Assembly: GCA_945619025.1 (NCBI GenBank)
Contig: CALZBJ010000002.1
Span: forward strand, 1 to 64,000
DNA: 64,000 bases
Source of the DNA: CALZBJ01 sp945619025
Lineage (GTDB): Bacteria; Pseudomonadota; Gammaproteobacteria; Cardiobacteriales; Wohlfahrtiimonadaceae
Reading direction: 5' to 3'
The position numbers and the translations under genes are program-made. The notes under the pieces are model-generated. The model was given only the letters and a program-made list of their open reading frames with translations, made no database searches and was not told where the DNA came from. This document shows positions 42,820 to 51,605 of this stretch, piece by piece; the first letter of the stretch is position 1, and each line of letters begins with the position of its first letter.

Positions 42820-43263
42820 TTACTCGGATTTTGCTTCAGGATAGAAGCAGACCGATTGCGTTACCGTATCCGGCTCATTTTCGTCAAATTGCGCTACTTC
42901 TGAAACCTCAATGGTAAAGCCTCTCCCGCCAGTGCTGCAGCTACTATATGCCTTAATCTCAACCTTACGATTAAAGAGTTCTTCATTTTTCTTAATATCG
43001 GCTAATTCCGTTTCAACAAACTCCGATGAAGGATTCATAAACTCACCGACCCTGTCATAGCCCGTCACCGACATTCGGTCAATCACGTCCGACAAGATAA
43101 ACCCGCTCGACATCATATCTTTATGCCCGCGCAGTTCACGCATGGTTTTGTTTTGCATCACCGCAAGCCCTGCAAGCGCAAACGTAGCAATGCCTACAGC
43201 GACTAAAAACTCAAGTAAGAGCGAGCCTTTTTCACGCCCTGTTACTCTATAATTCTGTCTCAT
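42820..43263 (-). CDS. pilV: Type IV pilus minor pilin, PilV-like
   Basis: A 147-residue prepilin with leader MRQNYRVTGREKG, then SLLLEFLVAVGIATFALAGL; Glu5 is present. The short C-terminal part has two cysteines (SSCSTG, SVCFYP) that may form a disulfide. It starts at the stop of the fimT-like gene (one shared base) and is followed by pilW. Confidence 0.82.
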   Translation of the reverse strand: MRQNYRVTGREKGSLLLEFLVAVGIATFALAGLAVMQNKTMRELRGHKDMMSSGFILSDVIDRMSVTGYDRVGEFMNPSSEFVETELADIKKNEELFNRKVEIKAYSSCSTGGRGFTIEVSEVAQFDENEPDTVTQSVCFYPEAKSE

Positions 43264-44123
43264 TAGTACGCCTCACATCGTAGATCTTTCAACGCATTAT
43301 TATTTGAAATATTCGTTACATTCGCCAACACTGATCCATCAAAGCGGTGAATACCCAGCACATAGTTGGATGTACCGCTGTTCTTGGCACTCGGATCTTT
43401 CGGTGCGCAAAGCCCAACGGCGTATAAAAGCTGCTCTTTACCGTTTGGCTCGCGCGCTTCACCGTCGCCTTTCCCGCGGGCGTTTTCGCCTAAGAAAATC
43501 AGCGGTGCATTAATCACGCCATCGGGATAGAAGAGCATGGGCCCAACCCCATTAATGGCAAATAGTGCCTCCCATCCATTATTTGGAGTAAAGTTACTAT
43601 ATGAGCGCATAATCACCGGCGATTTCTGGCCTGCGGTTGGGTATTGTAAAACCTTTTGATGGGCGATCACACGAGACGGATCGGTGACGTCATCTGTATA
43701 GAGCGATGTTAAAAAATCACCGGGCTTTTTATTGGCAATCTGCAGATGCTCCGCATGGGTAATGGGATTAACAAACACCATCACCCACTCATTATTCATC
43801 CAGCGCTGTGCGTTGTCATTTTTAGCATTGCCAATGCCACCAATTTCCGCCTTTACTTCATGTTGCAATCCATTTTTCGCTGAATCAGCATTGGGGACAA
43901 TCGCAATAATCCGCCCTGTCGAGACCGCAATCTCTTGCGCCGTTTGCATAAAATTGAGAATGCTATGGGCATCGGTTCCGATTCGTTCGCGCTCAATTAA
44001 TCTATTAAATCCGGGAACAGCAAACATAATAATGATCGCAAGCACTGCGACCGTCACCATCAGCTCCGTCAGAGTAAACCCCTTGGTGCGATGGGCTTGG
44101 TTGATCTCTATATTTTTCATCAT
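43263..44123 (-). CDS. Type IV pilus pseudopilin, FimT/GspH-like
   Basis: The protein begins MMKNIEINQAHRTKG, then FTLTELMVTVAVLAIIIMFA: prepilin cleavage after Gly15 and Glu5 conserved. A GspH/FimT-like domain follows (AVPGFNRLIERERIGTDAH). At 286 aa it is longer than usual FimT (about 170). I chose the start at 44123, 16 bp after the upstream pilin gene; an in-frame start at 44195 would run into that gene and bury the leader. Confidence 0.8.
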   Translation of the reverse strand: MMKNIEINQAHRTKGFTLTELMVTVAVLAIIIMFAVPGFNRLIERERIGTDAHSILNFMQTAQEIAVSTGRIIAIVPNADSAKNGLQHEVKAEIGGIGNAKNDNAQRWMNNEWVMVFVNPITHAEHLQIANKKPGDFLTSLYTDDVTDPSRVIAHQKVLQYPTAGQKSPVIMRSYSNFTPNNGWEALFAINGVGPMLFYPDGVINAPLIFLGENARGKGDGEAREPNGKEQLLYAVGLCAPKDPSAKNSGTSNYVLGIHRFDGSVLANVTNISNNNALKDLRCEAY

Positions 44124-44139
44124 TATTGACTCTTTTAAC

Positions 44140-44574
44140 CTACCAACATTTTTTGGAAACGGCCTCTTTAGGGCCTTTCTTACCCGCTTGATCAAGCGTT
44201 AATGTATGGCAATCCCCTAAGCGTTCTTTTTGATTTTTATCTGCTGCGGTCGCCGTTAAGGTGTATTGAAAGACATTATCTTTCTTCACCGCATAGGTGA
44301 TATTAAAGACCTTCGCTTTTGAGTAATAGACCGGAATCGACTGACCTACTAATGCAGCGCCATTATATTGAACTGCCGCATATCCATCTCCACGCGCAAA
44401 TTGACGCTCAACATGCCCTTGGATCTCAGTCAATTGCTGAACCGCATTACTAATGGCCCCGCGCGTTGCATAACGTTGGTAGCTTGCTAAGGCAAACACG
44501 GATAAAATTGCGACGATTGCCACGACAATCATAACTTCGATTAAGGTGAATCCACTACTTTTCTTGTTTGTCAT
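44140..44574 (-). CDS. pilE: Type IV pilin PilE-like minor pilin
   Basis: A 144-residue prepilin: leader MTNKKSSG, then FTLIEVMIVVAIVAILSVFALA with Glu5. Two C-terminal cysteines (DCHTL and CW at the very end) bound a likely disulfide loop, as in PilE. In most cluster orders pilE is last, after pilY1; here it is first, next to the promoter. It could instead be a major pilin, but it sits with minor pilins. Confidence 0.8.
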   Translation of the reverse strand: MTNKKSSGFTLIEVMIVVAIVAILSVFALASYQRYATRGAISNAVQQLTEIQGHVERQFARGDGYAAVQYNGAALVGQSIPVYYSKAKVFNITYAVKKDNVFQYTLTATAADKNQKERLGDCHTLTLDQAGKKGPKEAVSKKCW

Positions 44575-44606
44575 ACACTCAAAATTCCTACAAAAATCTT
44601 TACAAA

Positions 44607-44612
44607 ATTATA
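44607..44612 (-). promoter_or_regulatory. -10 element of the minor pilin operon
   Basis: A perfect TATAAT on the minus strand lies about 33 bp before the pilE start. The matching -35 (TTTCGC, 17 bp upstream) is weak, which would fit a regulated promoter. Confidence 0.45.
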
Positions 44613-44788
44613 CCCTTAAGCCCGATGAAGCGAAAGAATAGTCACAACTTTATTGATAAAACACAGAGAAAAATCGCTTCGATCATGTTATCGCGCGTTT
44701 TCTCAATCGTTGGCATGATCCCCTATTTTATCATAGAGAACCCATTGATTATTAATAATACTCTCGGGAATCCCGCCATTTTTTGCCC

Positions 44789-45538
44789 TTAGGCCTCTAC
44801 AATCTTATTGATTACAAAGCCCGCTGCCATCATACCCATCGTCGCCGTCATCGTCACAACCGAACCATAACCGCTGCAATTTAATCCCCCCGCCGCCGTT
44901 TTGGTAGTGCTATTTTCTTGGCTAAACACCACCGGCACATTCATCTTTTTCGGTTTAGAGGGAAAGCCATACTCTTTTTTAAGGTACGACTTTAACTTCG
45001 CACAGAGCGCATCGTGAAAACTGTTATTTAGATCATCGATCATGAGATCCGTCGGGATCGTTTTCCCCCCGGCCGCACCGGTAGTAATAATCTTCAGTTT
45101 ATTAAAGCGCGCATGGGCAATGAGCGCCGCTTTGACGCGAACCTCATCGATCGCATCTAAAATCCAGCCGGTTTTTCCCTCGCTAAATTGAATGATCGAC
45201 GGAATGTTTTCAAGGGTTAAAAAATCTTCCACACAATGCACCTTGCAACGCGCATTGATATTGGCTATCCGCTCTGCCATCACCTCGATTTTTGGCGCTC
45301 CGAGCGTTGAAGTGAGCGAGTGGAGCTGCCGATTAATGTTACTTTCCGCCACATTATCAAGGTCAATTAGGGTCAGTTCTCCCACCCCCGTTCGCGCGAG
45401 CGCTTCCGCCGCCCATGAGCCAACTCCGCCAATCCCGGCGACGATCACATGAGCATTTTCAAGCTTTTGAAGTCCCTCATCGCCATAAAGGCGCGCAAGA
45501 CTTGAAAAGCGGCGATTATAATCTTCTTCCATCATCAT
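44789..45538 (-). CDS. tcdA: tRNA threonylcarbamoyladenosine dehydratase
   Basis: TcdA (YgdL/CsdL) dehydrates t6A37 in tRNA to its cyclic form, using ATP. The E1-like fold is clear: VIVAGIGGVGSWAAEALAR near residue 31, LIDLDNVAESNINRQ near residue 57, and AIDEV later. Length 249 aa. Three ATG codons begin the frame (45538, 45535, 45532) and the ribosome site is weak, so the exact start is open. Monocistronic or downstream of nusB-pilU, separated by the pilU terminator. Confidence 0.9.
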   Translation of the reverse strand: MMMEEDYNRRFSSLARLYGDEGLQKLENAHVIVAGIGGVGSWAAEALARTGVGELTLIDLDNVAESNINRQLHSLTSTLGAPKIEVMAERIANINARCKVHCVEDFLTLENIPSIIQFSEGKTGWILDAIDEVRVKAALIAHARFNKLKIITTGAAGGKTIPTDLMIDDLNNSFHDALCAKLKSYLKKEYGFPSKPKKMNVPVVFSQENSTTKTAAGGLNCSGYGSVVTMTATMGMMAAGFVINKIVEA

Positions 45539-45637
45539 GACTTATTCTTTCGATCTAATTTCAATCGGTTTACATCGTATCTACATGCATTTTCTATGCC
45601 AACTCACGGCTTGCTTTGCATGCCAAATTTCAGACTT

Positions 45638-45666
45638 AAAAAAAGCACACGCATGGTGTGCCTTTT
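45638..45666 (-). terminator. Terminator of pilU
   Basis: On the minus strand GCACAC (45661-45656) pairs with GTGTGC (45650-45645) around a 5-nt loop, followed by seven T residues (45644-45638). The A run before the stem extends the pairing. Confidence 0.82.
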
Positions 45667-45682
45667 CAATCTTACAAATCGC

Positions 45683-46807
45683 CTATGAACGATTGCGCTT
45701 CCCTTGGAGGCGTAAATTGCTCGGCGCTTGACTTTCATTAAGCGCACCGGTATCGGTCATACGAATGCGTAGGGCTAAGTTGTTTTTCGAGTCGGCTTGG
45801 CTGATCGCCTCTTCCGCACTGATTTTCCCTTCGCTATAGAGCTGATACAGCGCTTGGTCAAAGGTTCTCATCCCGGTAGTACCGCCGTTTTCCATCGCTT
45901 CACCAATGATCTCAAGTTTTCCTTTTTGGATGAGTTCCGCAATGTATGGTGTATTGAGCATCACTTCTACCGCCGGCACTAATTTCCCATCAAGCCCGCG
46001 CACTAGACGCTGCGAAATGATCGCTTTAATGTTGAGCGATAAGTCCATCAACAGCTGAGGACGCGCATCTTCTGGGAAGAAGTTGACGATTCGGTCTAAC
46101 GCCGAAGCCGCATTTTTCGCATGGAGCGTCGTTAAACAGAGGTGACCGGTAATGGAGAAGTTAAGCGTTGCGCGCATCACCGTACGATTTCGCACCTCTC
46201 CCACTAAAATCACATCGGGGGCTTCACGCATCGCCGATTCCAGAGCAGTTTCATAACTGTGTGTATCAAGGCCCACTTCCCGCTGCCCAATAATCGATAA
46301 TTTATGCTCGTAAACGAACTCGATCGGGTCTTCAATGGTAAGAATATGGCCCGTTGTTGAACTCGCGCGGTAATCAATCATTGAAGCAAGCGTCGTGGAT
46401 TTACCACTGCCCGTTGCCCCGACCACTAAAATAAGTCCGCGTTTTTCCATCACGAGGTCTTTTAGAACCGGTGGGAGATTTAAGTCTTCAATCTCAGGAA
46501 TTTCCGATTTAACGTAGCGAATCACCAGCCCAAATTCCCCGCGCTGACGGAATACGTTCGCCCGGAATCGTCCGATATCTTCAATGCGAAGGGCGGTGTT
46601 GAGCTCTAACTCTTGCTCAAACTCTTTAATTTGATCTTCGCGCAGCAATGAATAGACAATCTCTTGCACCGCTTGCGGGCTAAGAGGCGTTGATCCAAGC
46701 GGTCTGACGCGACCATTGAGTTTAATGCTGATGGGAGCTCCAGGATAGATAAATAGGTCAGAAGCCTCTTTTTCTACCATCAGACGAAAATAGGGGGATA
46801 TGTCCAT
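45683..46807 (-). CDS. pilU: Type IV pilus retraction ATPase, PilU type
   Basis: A hexameric ATPase that helps PilT depolymerise pili. Walker A is GATGSGKSTTLASMI near residue 132, Asp and His boxes follow (LTIEDPIEFVYEHK, HLCLTTLHAKN), and Walker B is APDVILVGEVRN. The first residues (MVEKEASDLFIYPGAPISIKLNGRV) and the end (QADSKNNLALRIRM) favour PilU over PilT. Length 374 aa. It lies 89 bp after nusB. PilT, usually adjacent, is not here. Confidence 0.88.
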   Translation of the reverse strand: MDISPYFRLMVEKEASDLFIYPGAPISIKLNGRVRPLGSTPLSPQAVQEIVYSLLREDQIKEFEQELELNTALRIEDIGRFRANVFRQRGEFGLVIRYVKSEIPEIEDLNLPPVLKDLVMEKRGLILVVGATGSGKSTTLASMIDYRASSTTGHILTIEDPIEFVYEHKLSIIGQREVGLDTHSYETALESAMREAPDVILVGEVRNRTVMRATLNFSITGHLCLTTLHAKNAASALDRIVNFFPEDARPQLLMDLSLNIKAIISQRLVRGLDGKLVPAVEVMLNTPYIAELIQKGKLEIIGEAMENGGTTGMRTFDQALYQLYSEGKISAEEAISQADSKNNLALRIRMTDTGALNESQAPSNLRLQGKRNRS

Positions 46808-46896
46808 CGATATTCCTTATCATTTAGTACGTTAAACTACGAAACTCGCTTCATTGTATCGAACTGCCAAGGTTCTGACTATCACTTAGTAGGCGG

Positions 46897-47325
46897 CTAT
46901 GCCCCTTTAGAGGCTTTCACCACTTTATCTAAAATACTATTAATATAGCGATGACTGCCTTCGGCGCCAAATTTTTTCGCAAGCTCAAGGGCTTCGTTAA
47001 TCACCACTTTATAGGGAAGTTCTGGGTGGAATTTTAACTCATAGCAGCCTAACCATAAAATCGCACGTTCCACCGGGTCAATGAGATCCAATTCGCGGTC
47101 GATATAGGGGGTGATCATCGCATCGAGATCGTTTCGATTTTGCGTGATCTGTTGGAGCAGTTCATGAAAATACTCATTATTGGCTTTTTCAAACAGTGCA
47201 TTTTCAGAGAAATGGCGCGCAATGCTACTGATATTGCTCTGATTTAATTGCCACTCATAGAGCGCTTGCACTAGGAAAAATCGTGACCACTTCTTCGATA
47301 AAATATATTGTTTACGTTCCGACAT
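46897..47325 (-). CDS. nusB: Transcription antitermination factor NusB
   Basis: NusB with S10 binds boxA RNA during rRNA transcription. The 142-residue all-helical protein has FFLVQALYEWQLN near the start, DLIDPVERAILWLGCYEL, and VINEALELAKKFGAEGSHRYINSILDKV. In many genomes it lies with ribE; here it follows rpoC. A strong terminator sits 16 bp upstream of its start codon, so its promoter is not obvious. Confidence 0.94.
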   Translation of the reverse strand: MSERKQYILSKKWSRFFLVQALYEWQLNQSNISSIARHFSENALFEKANNEYFHELLQQITQNRNDLDAMITPYIDRELDLIDPVERAILWLGCYELKFHPELPYKVVINEALELAKKFGAEGSHRYINSILDKVVKASKGA

Positions 47326-47340
47326 CGTTTATTCTCTTTT

Positions 47341-47380
47341 TAAAATAAAAGAGCGCTCTATCTATATGGGATAGAGCGCT
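47341..47380 (-). terminator. Terminator of the rpoBC operon
   Basis: On the minus strand AGCGCTCTATC (47380-47370) pairs with GATAGAGCGCT (47362-47352), 11 perfect pairs around a 7-nt loop, followed by a T-rich tract. It lies between rpoC and nusB. Confidence 0.92.
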
Positions 47381-47427
47381 AGATATAGCGTTTGAGCTAC
47401 GTCATCAACAAAAGTTATAAATCAAAC

Positions 47428-50400
47428 TTAGTTGTTTTCTTTACGCTCTTGATGATGCACAAGACCTGTACCTGCAGGGATTAAGCGACCTACGATTACG
47501 TTCTCTTTGAGACCGCGGAGGTTGTCTTTCAGACCACGCACCGATGCATCAGTTAAGACGCGAGTAGTTTCTTGGAACGATGCCGCAGAGATGAAGCTAT
47601 CGGTTGCAAGTGACGCTTTGGTAATCCCTAAAAGAACTGGCATGTACGTTGCGGGCACTTTGCCTTCCGCTTCTAAGCGCTCATTTTCAGCGAGCACTGC
47701 CACCACTTCAGGTTGTTCACCTTTGATAAAGCTACTGTCGTTCGCTTCAGAAATTTCCACTTTACGGAGCATCTGACGAATAATCACTTCGATATGTTTA
47801 TCCGAGATTTTAACCCCTTGGAGACGGTAAACGTCTTGGATCTCTTTAACGAGATAGTTCGCAAGTTCTTTCACACCAAGGAGGCGAAGGATGTCGTGAG
47901 CACTTAACTCACCATCCACAACAATCTCCCCTTTCTCAACGGTTTCCCCTTCGAACACGTTTACATGACGCCATTTTGGAATAAGCTCTTCATGCACTTC
48001 TCCATCCGGAGCGGTGATCACAAGACGCTGTTTACTCATGGTTTCACGACCAAAGCTCACAATTCCTGAAATTTCAGCAAGAATCGCGGCTTCTTTCGGA
48101 CGACGTGCTTCAAATAAGTCCGCAACCCGTGGAAGACCCCCGGTGATGTCGCGTGTTTTCGATGATTCTTGTGGAATTCTCGCAAGTGCGTCACCCACAT
48201 TCACCTCATCACCATTGGCAAGCGATACGATCGCGCCCACAGGCAATGTATACGATGCAGAGACATCGGTACCTGGGATTTTAAGCTCGTTACCCGCTTC
48301 ATCAACGATAAAGATGGTTGGACGTTTGTCGCCGCGCGCCGCACCCCGTTGTTTACCGTCTTGAACGATTAAGTGTGAAAGACCGGTGATATCATCCGTT
48401 TGACGTTGTACGTTAATGCCTTCGTCAAAGTCTTCAAATTTAACGCGACCGGTTACCTCTACGATAACAGGATATGTATGCGGATCCCATGTTGCCACGA
48501 TATCCCCAACATTCACCACACCGCCTTCATCAACGGTAATGGTTGCCCCGTAAGGTACTTTATAGCGCTCACGGTTACGACCAAATTCGTCCGTAATGAT
48601 TAACTCGCCCGAACGCGATGTTGACACAAGGTTGCCATCTTTGTTCTTAACGGTTTTCATCTTAACGAGCTTCATAATACCCTTCGTTTTCACTTGGATA
48701 TTTGAGATCGCTGCTGAACCCGATGCCGCACCCCCAATATGGAACGTACGCATCGTTAACTGTGTACCCGGCTCACCGATCGATTGCGCTGCAATAACGC
48801 CCACCGCTTCACCCACGTTCACAAGGTGTCCGCGACCTAAGTCACGTCCGTAACATTTCGCACAGAGTCCGTGACGGTTTTTACAGGTGATCGCTGAACG
48901 AGCTAGAAGCTCATCGACACCCTTCTCATCGAGAAGTTCAACGGCTGCTTCATCAAGTAATGTTCCCGCTTCAAAGAGCACTTCTTCAGTGCCTGGAACG
49001 TAAACATCTTCCGCAACCACAAGTCCAAGAACGCGGTCACGTAATGGTTCAACAATGTCACCACCTTCAACGATTGGCGTCATTAAAAGACCATCTTTCG
49101 TACCACAGTCATCGGATGTGATGACTAAGTCCTGAGCAACGTCAACGAGACGACGGGTTAAGTAACCTGAGTTCGCTGTTTTAAGCGCCGTATCCGCAAG
49201 ACCTTTACGAGCACCATGCGTTGAAACGAAGTACTGAAGAACGTCAAGACCTTCACGGAAGTTTGCCGTGATTGGGGTTTCGATGATCGAGCCATCTGGT
49301 TTTGCCATCAGACCACGCATACCGGCGAGCTGACGAATCTGAGCCGCACTACCACGCGCTCCTGAGTCCGCCATCATAAAGATTGAGTTAAATGATGCTT
49401 GCTCAACTTCTTTGCCGGTCTGCTCATCCACAACCGTTTCTGTACCTAGGTTATCCATCATCGTTTTCGCTACTTCTTCGTTCGTGCGCGACCAGATGTC
49501 GATAACTTTGTTATAGCGCTCACCGTTGGTGACTAAACCTTGGGTATATTGCTCTTGAACTTCTTTAACTTCAGCTTCCGCACGCTCAATAATGCTGTAT
49601 TTCGCTTGTGGAATTTCCATATCTTCGTAGCTGATTGATGAGCCTGAACGCATTGCGTAGTAGAAGCCCATATACATCAATTTATCTGCAAAGATTACGG
49701 TGTCTTTCAATCCTAAACGGCGATATGACGCGTTAATGAGGCTTGAAATTACTTTTTTCGTTAAAGGACGGTCGATCAATTCGAACGGCAATCCTTTTGG
49801 AAGAATGTTGGTTAAAAGTACGCGACCGACCGTTGTTTCAACACGGCGATACTCTTCCCCTTCTTCCGCATCTTCAAACATCCATGCAGGAAGTCTGACT
49901 TGAATTTTTGCGTGAACGTCGATCTCTTTAAGCTCATAAACACGGTGAACTTCGCTGTGGTTTGCAAACACACGGCCGGTTCCTTTCGCGTTAATGCGCT
50001 CACGGGTCATATAGTAAAGACCTAAGACAACGTCTTGCGATGGAACGATGATTGGCTCACCGTTCGCTGGCGATAAGATGTTGTTTGATGACATCATTAA
50101 CGCACGCGCTTCAAGCTGTGATTCGATTGATAAAGGTACGTGCACCGCCATTTGGTCCCCGTCGAAGTCCGCGTTAAATGCGGTACAAACGAGTGGGTGA
50201 AGCTGGATCGCTTTACCTTCGATTAAGACAGGTTCGAACGCTTGGATACCGAGTCTGTGAAGGGTCGGAGCACGGTTCAGTAAGACTGGATGCTCGGTGA
50301 TCACATTTTCTAAAATATCCCATACTTCAGGCACTTCACGCTCAACCATGCGTTTTGCCGCTTTAATGGTGCTCGCGATGCCGCGTTGGATCAATTTAGA

Positions 50401-51546
50401 GAAGATAAAAGGTTTGAAAAGCTCAAGCGCCATTTTCTTCGGAAGACCACACTGATGCAATCTTAATGTTGGCCCAACCACGATGACCGAACGGCCTGAG
50501 TAGTCAACACGCTTACCAAGAAGGTTTTGACGGAAACGACCTTGTTTACCTTTGATCATATCCGCAAGCGATTTAAGCGGACGCTTGTTTGCACCGGTAA
50601 TCGCACGGCCACGACGACCGTTATCAAGGAGTGAATCCACCGCTTCTTGCAGCATACGTTTTTCGTTACGAACAATGATGTCCGGCGCGCTTAACTCTAA
50701 AAGACGTTTTAAACGGTTGTTACGGTTAATAACGCGGCGATAAAGATCGTTTAGATCCGAAGTCGCAAAACGGCCACCGTCAAGTGGAACGAGCGGACGT
50801 AAGTCTGGCGGTAACACCGGTAGACGCGTCATCACCATCCACTCAGGTTTGTTGCCTGATTGGAGGAATGATTCCACTAATTTTAAGCGATTGGTTAAGC
50901 GTTTGAATTTAGTTTCTGAACGGGTTTCCGCTAATTCTTCGCGAAGTTGTGACGCTTCTTGTTCAAGATCAAGGGCTTTAAGAAGCTCTAAAATCGCTTC
51001 CGCACCCATGCGCGCGTCAAACTCATCACCGTACTCTTCGATCGTATCTAAGAACTCTTCATCCGTTAAGATTTGTCCGTGCTCAAGCGGTGTTAAACCG
51101 GGCTCGATCACTACAAATGCTTCAAAGTAGAGAATTTTTTCAATATCACGAAGCGTCATATCAAGGAGTAACCCGATACGGCTAGGCAGTGATTTTAAAT
51201 ACCAAATGTGCGCAACAGGGGACGCAAGTTCAATGTGTCCCATGCGCTCACGGCGTACTTTTGAAAGGGTGACTTCAACGCCACACTTCTCACACACCAC
51301 ACCGCGGTGTTTTAAGCGCTTATATTTTCCACATAAGCACTCATAGTCTTTTACCGGTCCAAAGATTTTGGCACAGAATAATCCGTCTCTTTCGGGTCTA
51401 AAGGTACGATAGTTGATCGTTTCAGGTTTTTTAACCTCACCAAAAGACCATGATTTAATCATTTCAGGGGATGCAAGTCCGATCTTAATCGCATCAAACT
51501 CTTTAAGATCGTCGGGACTTTTAAATAAATTCAATAAGTCTTTCAT
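47428..51546 (-). CDS. rpoC: RNA polymerase subunit beta'
   Basis: The largest core subunit. It has the N-terminal zinc ribbon (CLCGKYKRLKHRGVVCEKCG), the catalytic magnesium motif NADFDGDQMAVH near residue 460, the bridge-helix region and the second zinc site (CKNRHGLCAKCYGRDL). Length 1372 aa (E. coli 1407), intact. It starts 59 bp after rpoB with AAAACGAATG context and ends before the terminator. Confidence 0.98.
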   Translation of the reverse strand: MKDLLNLFKSPDDLKEFDAIKIGLASPEMIKSWSFGEVKKPETINYRTFRPERDGLFCAKIFGPVKDYECLCGKYKRLKHRGVVCEKCGVEVTLSKVRRERMGHIELASPVAHIWYLKSLPSRIGLLLDMTLRDIEKILYFEAFVVIEPGLTPLEHGQILTDEEFLDTIEEYGDEFDARMGAEAILELLKALDLEQEASQLREELAETRSETKFKRLTNRLKLVESFLQSGNKPEWMVMTRLPVLPPDLRPLVPLDGGRFATSDLNDLYRRVINRNNRLKRLLELSAPDIIVRNEKRMLQEAVDSLLDNGRRGRAITGANKRPLKSLADMIKGKQGRFRQNLLGKRVDYSGRSVIVVGPTLRLHQCGLPKKMALELFKPFIFSKLIQRGIASTIKAAKRMVEREVPEVWDILENVITEHPVLLNRAPTLHRLGIQAFEPVLIEGKAIQLHPLVCTAFNADFDGDQMAVHVPLSIESQLEARALMMSSNNILSPANGEPIIVPSQDVVLGLYYMTRERINAKGTGRVFANHSEVHRVYELKEIDVHAKIQVRLPAWMFEDAEEGEEYRRVETTVGRVLLTNILPKGLPFELIDRPLTKKVISSLINASYRRLGLKDTVIFADKLMYMGFYYAMRSGSSISYEDMEIPQAKYSIIERAEAEVKEVQEQYTQGLVTNGERYNKVIDIWSRTNEEVAKTMMDNLGTETVVDEQTGKEVEQASFNSIFMMADSGARGSAAQIRQLAGMRGLMAKPDGSIIETPITANFREGLDVLQYFVSTHGARKGLADTALKTANSGYLTRRLVDVAQDLVITSDDCGTKDGLLMTPIVEGGDIVEPLRDRVLGLVVAEDVYVPGTEEVLFEAGTLLDEAAVELLDEKGVDELLARSAITCKNRHGLCAKCYGRDLGRGHLVNVGEAVGVIAAQSIGEPGTQLTMRTFHIGGAASGSAAISNIQVKTKGIMKLVKMKTVKNKDGNLVSTSRSGELIITDEFGRNRERYKVPYGATITVDEGGVVNVGDIVATWDPHTYPVIVEVTGRVKFEDFDEGINVQRQTDDITGLSHLIVQDGKQRGAARGDKRPTIFIVDEAGNELKIPGTDVSASYTLPVGAIVSLANGDEVNVGDALARIPQESSKTRDITGGLPRVADLFEARRPKEAAILAEISGIVSFGRETMSKQRLVITAPDGEVHEELIPKWRHVNVFEGETVEKGEIVVDGELSAHDILRLLGVKELANYLVKEIQDVYRLQGVKISDKHIEVIIRQMLRKVEISEANDSSFIKGEQPEVVAVLAENERLEAEGKVPATYMPVLLGITKASLATDSFISAASFQETTRVLTDASVRGLKDNLRGLKENVIVGRLIPAGTGLVHHQERKENN

Positions 51547-51605
51547 TCGTTTTATTCCAATTTACAATTTTGAGAAAATATTGCTAACAATAATTATTAA
51601 CCGAA

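Noticed and set aside
43732..44202. 156-codon open frame opposite the FimT-like gene
   Set aside because: Antisense shadow; the minus-strand gene has a clear prepilin signal and fits the operon.
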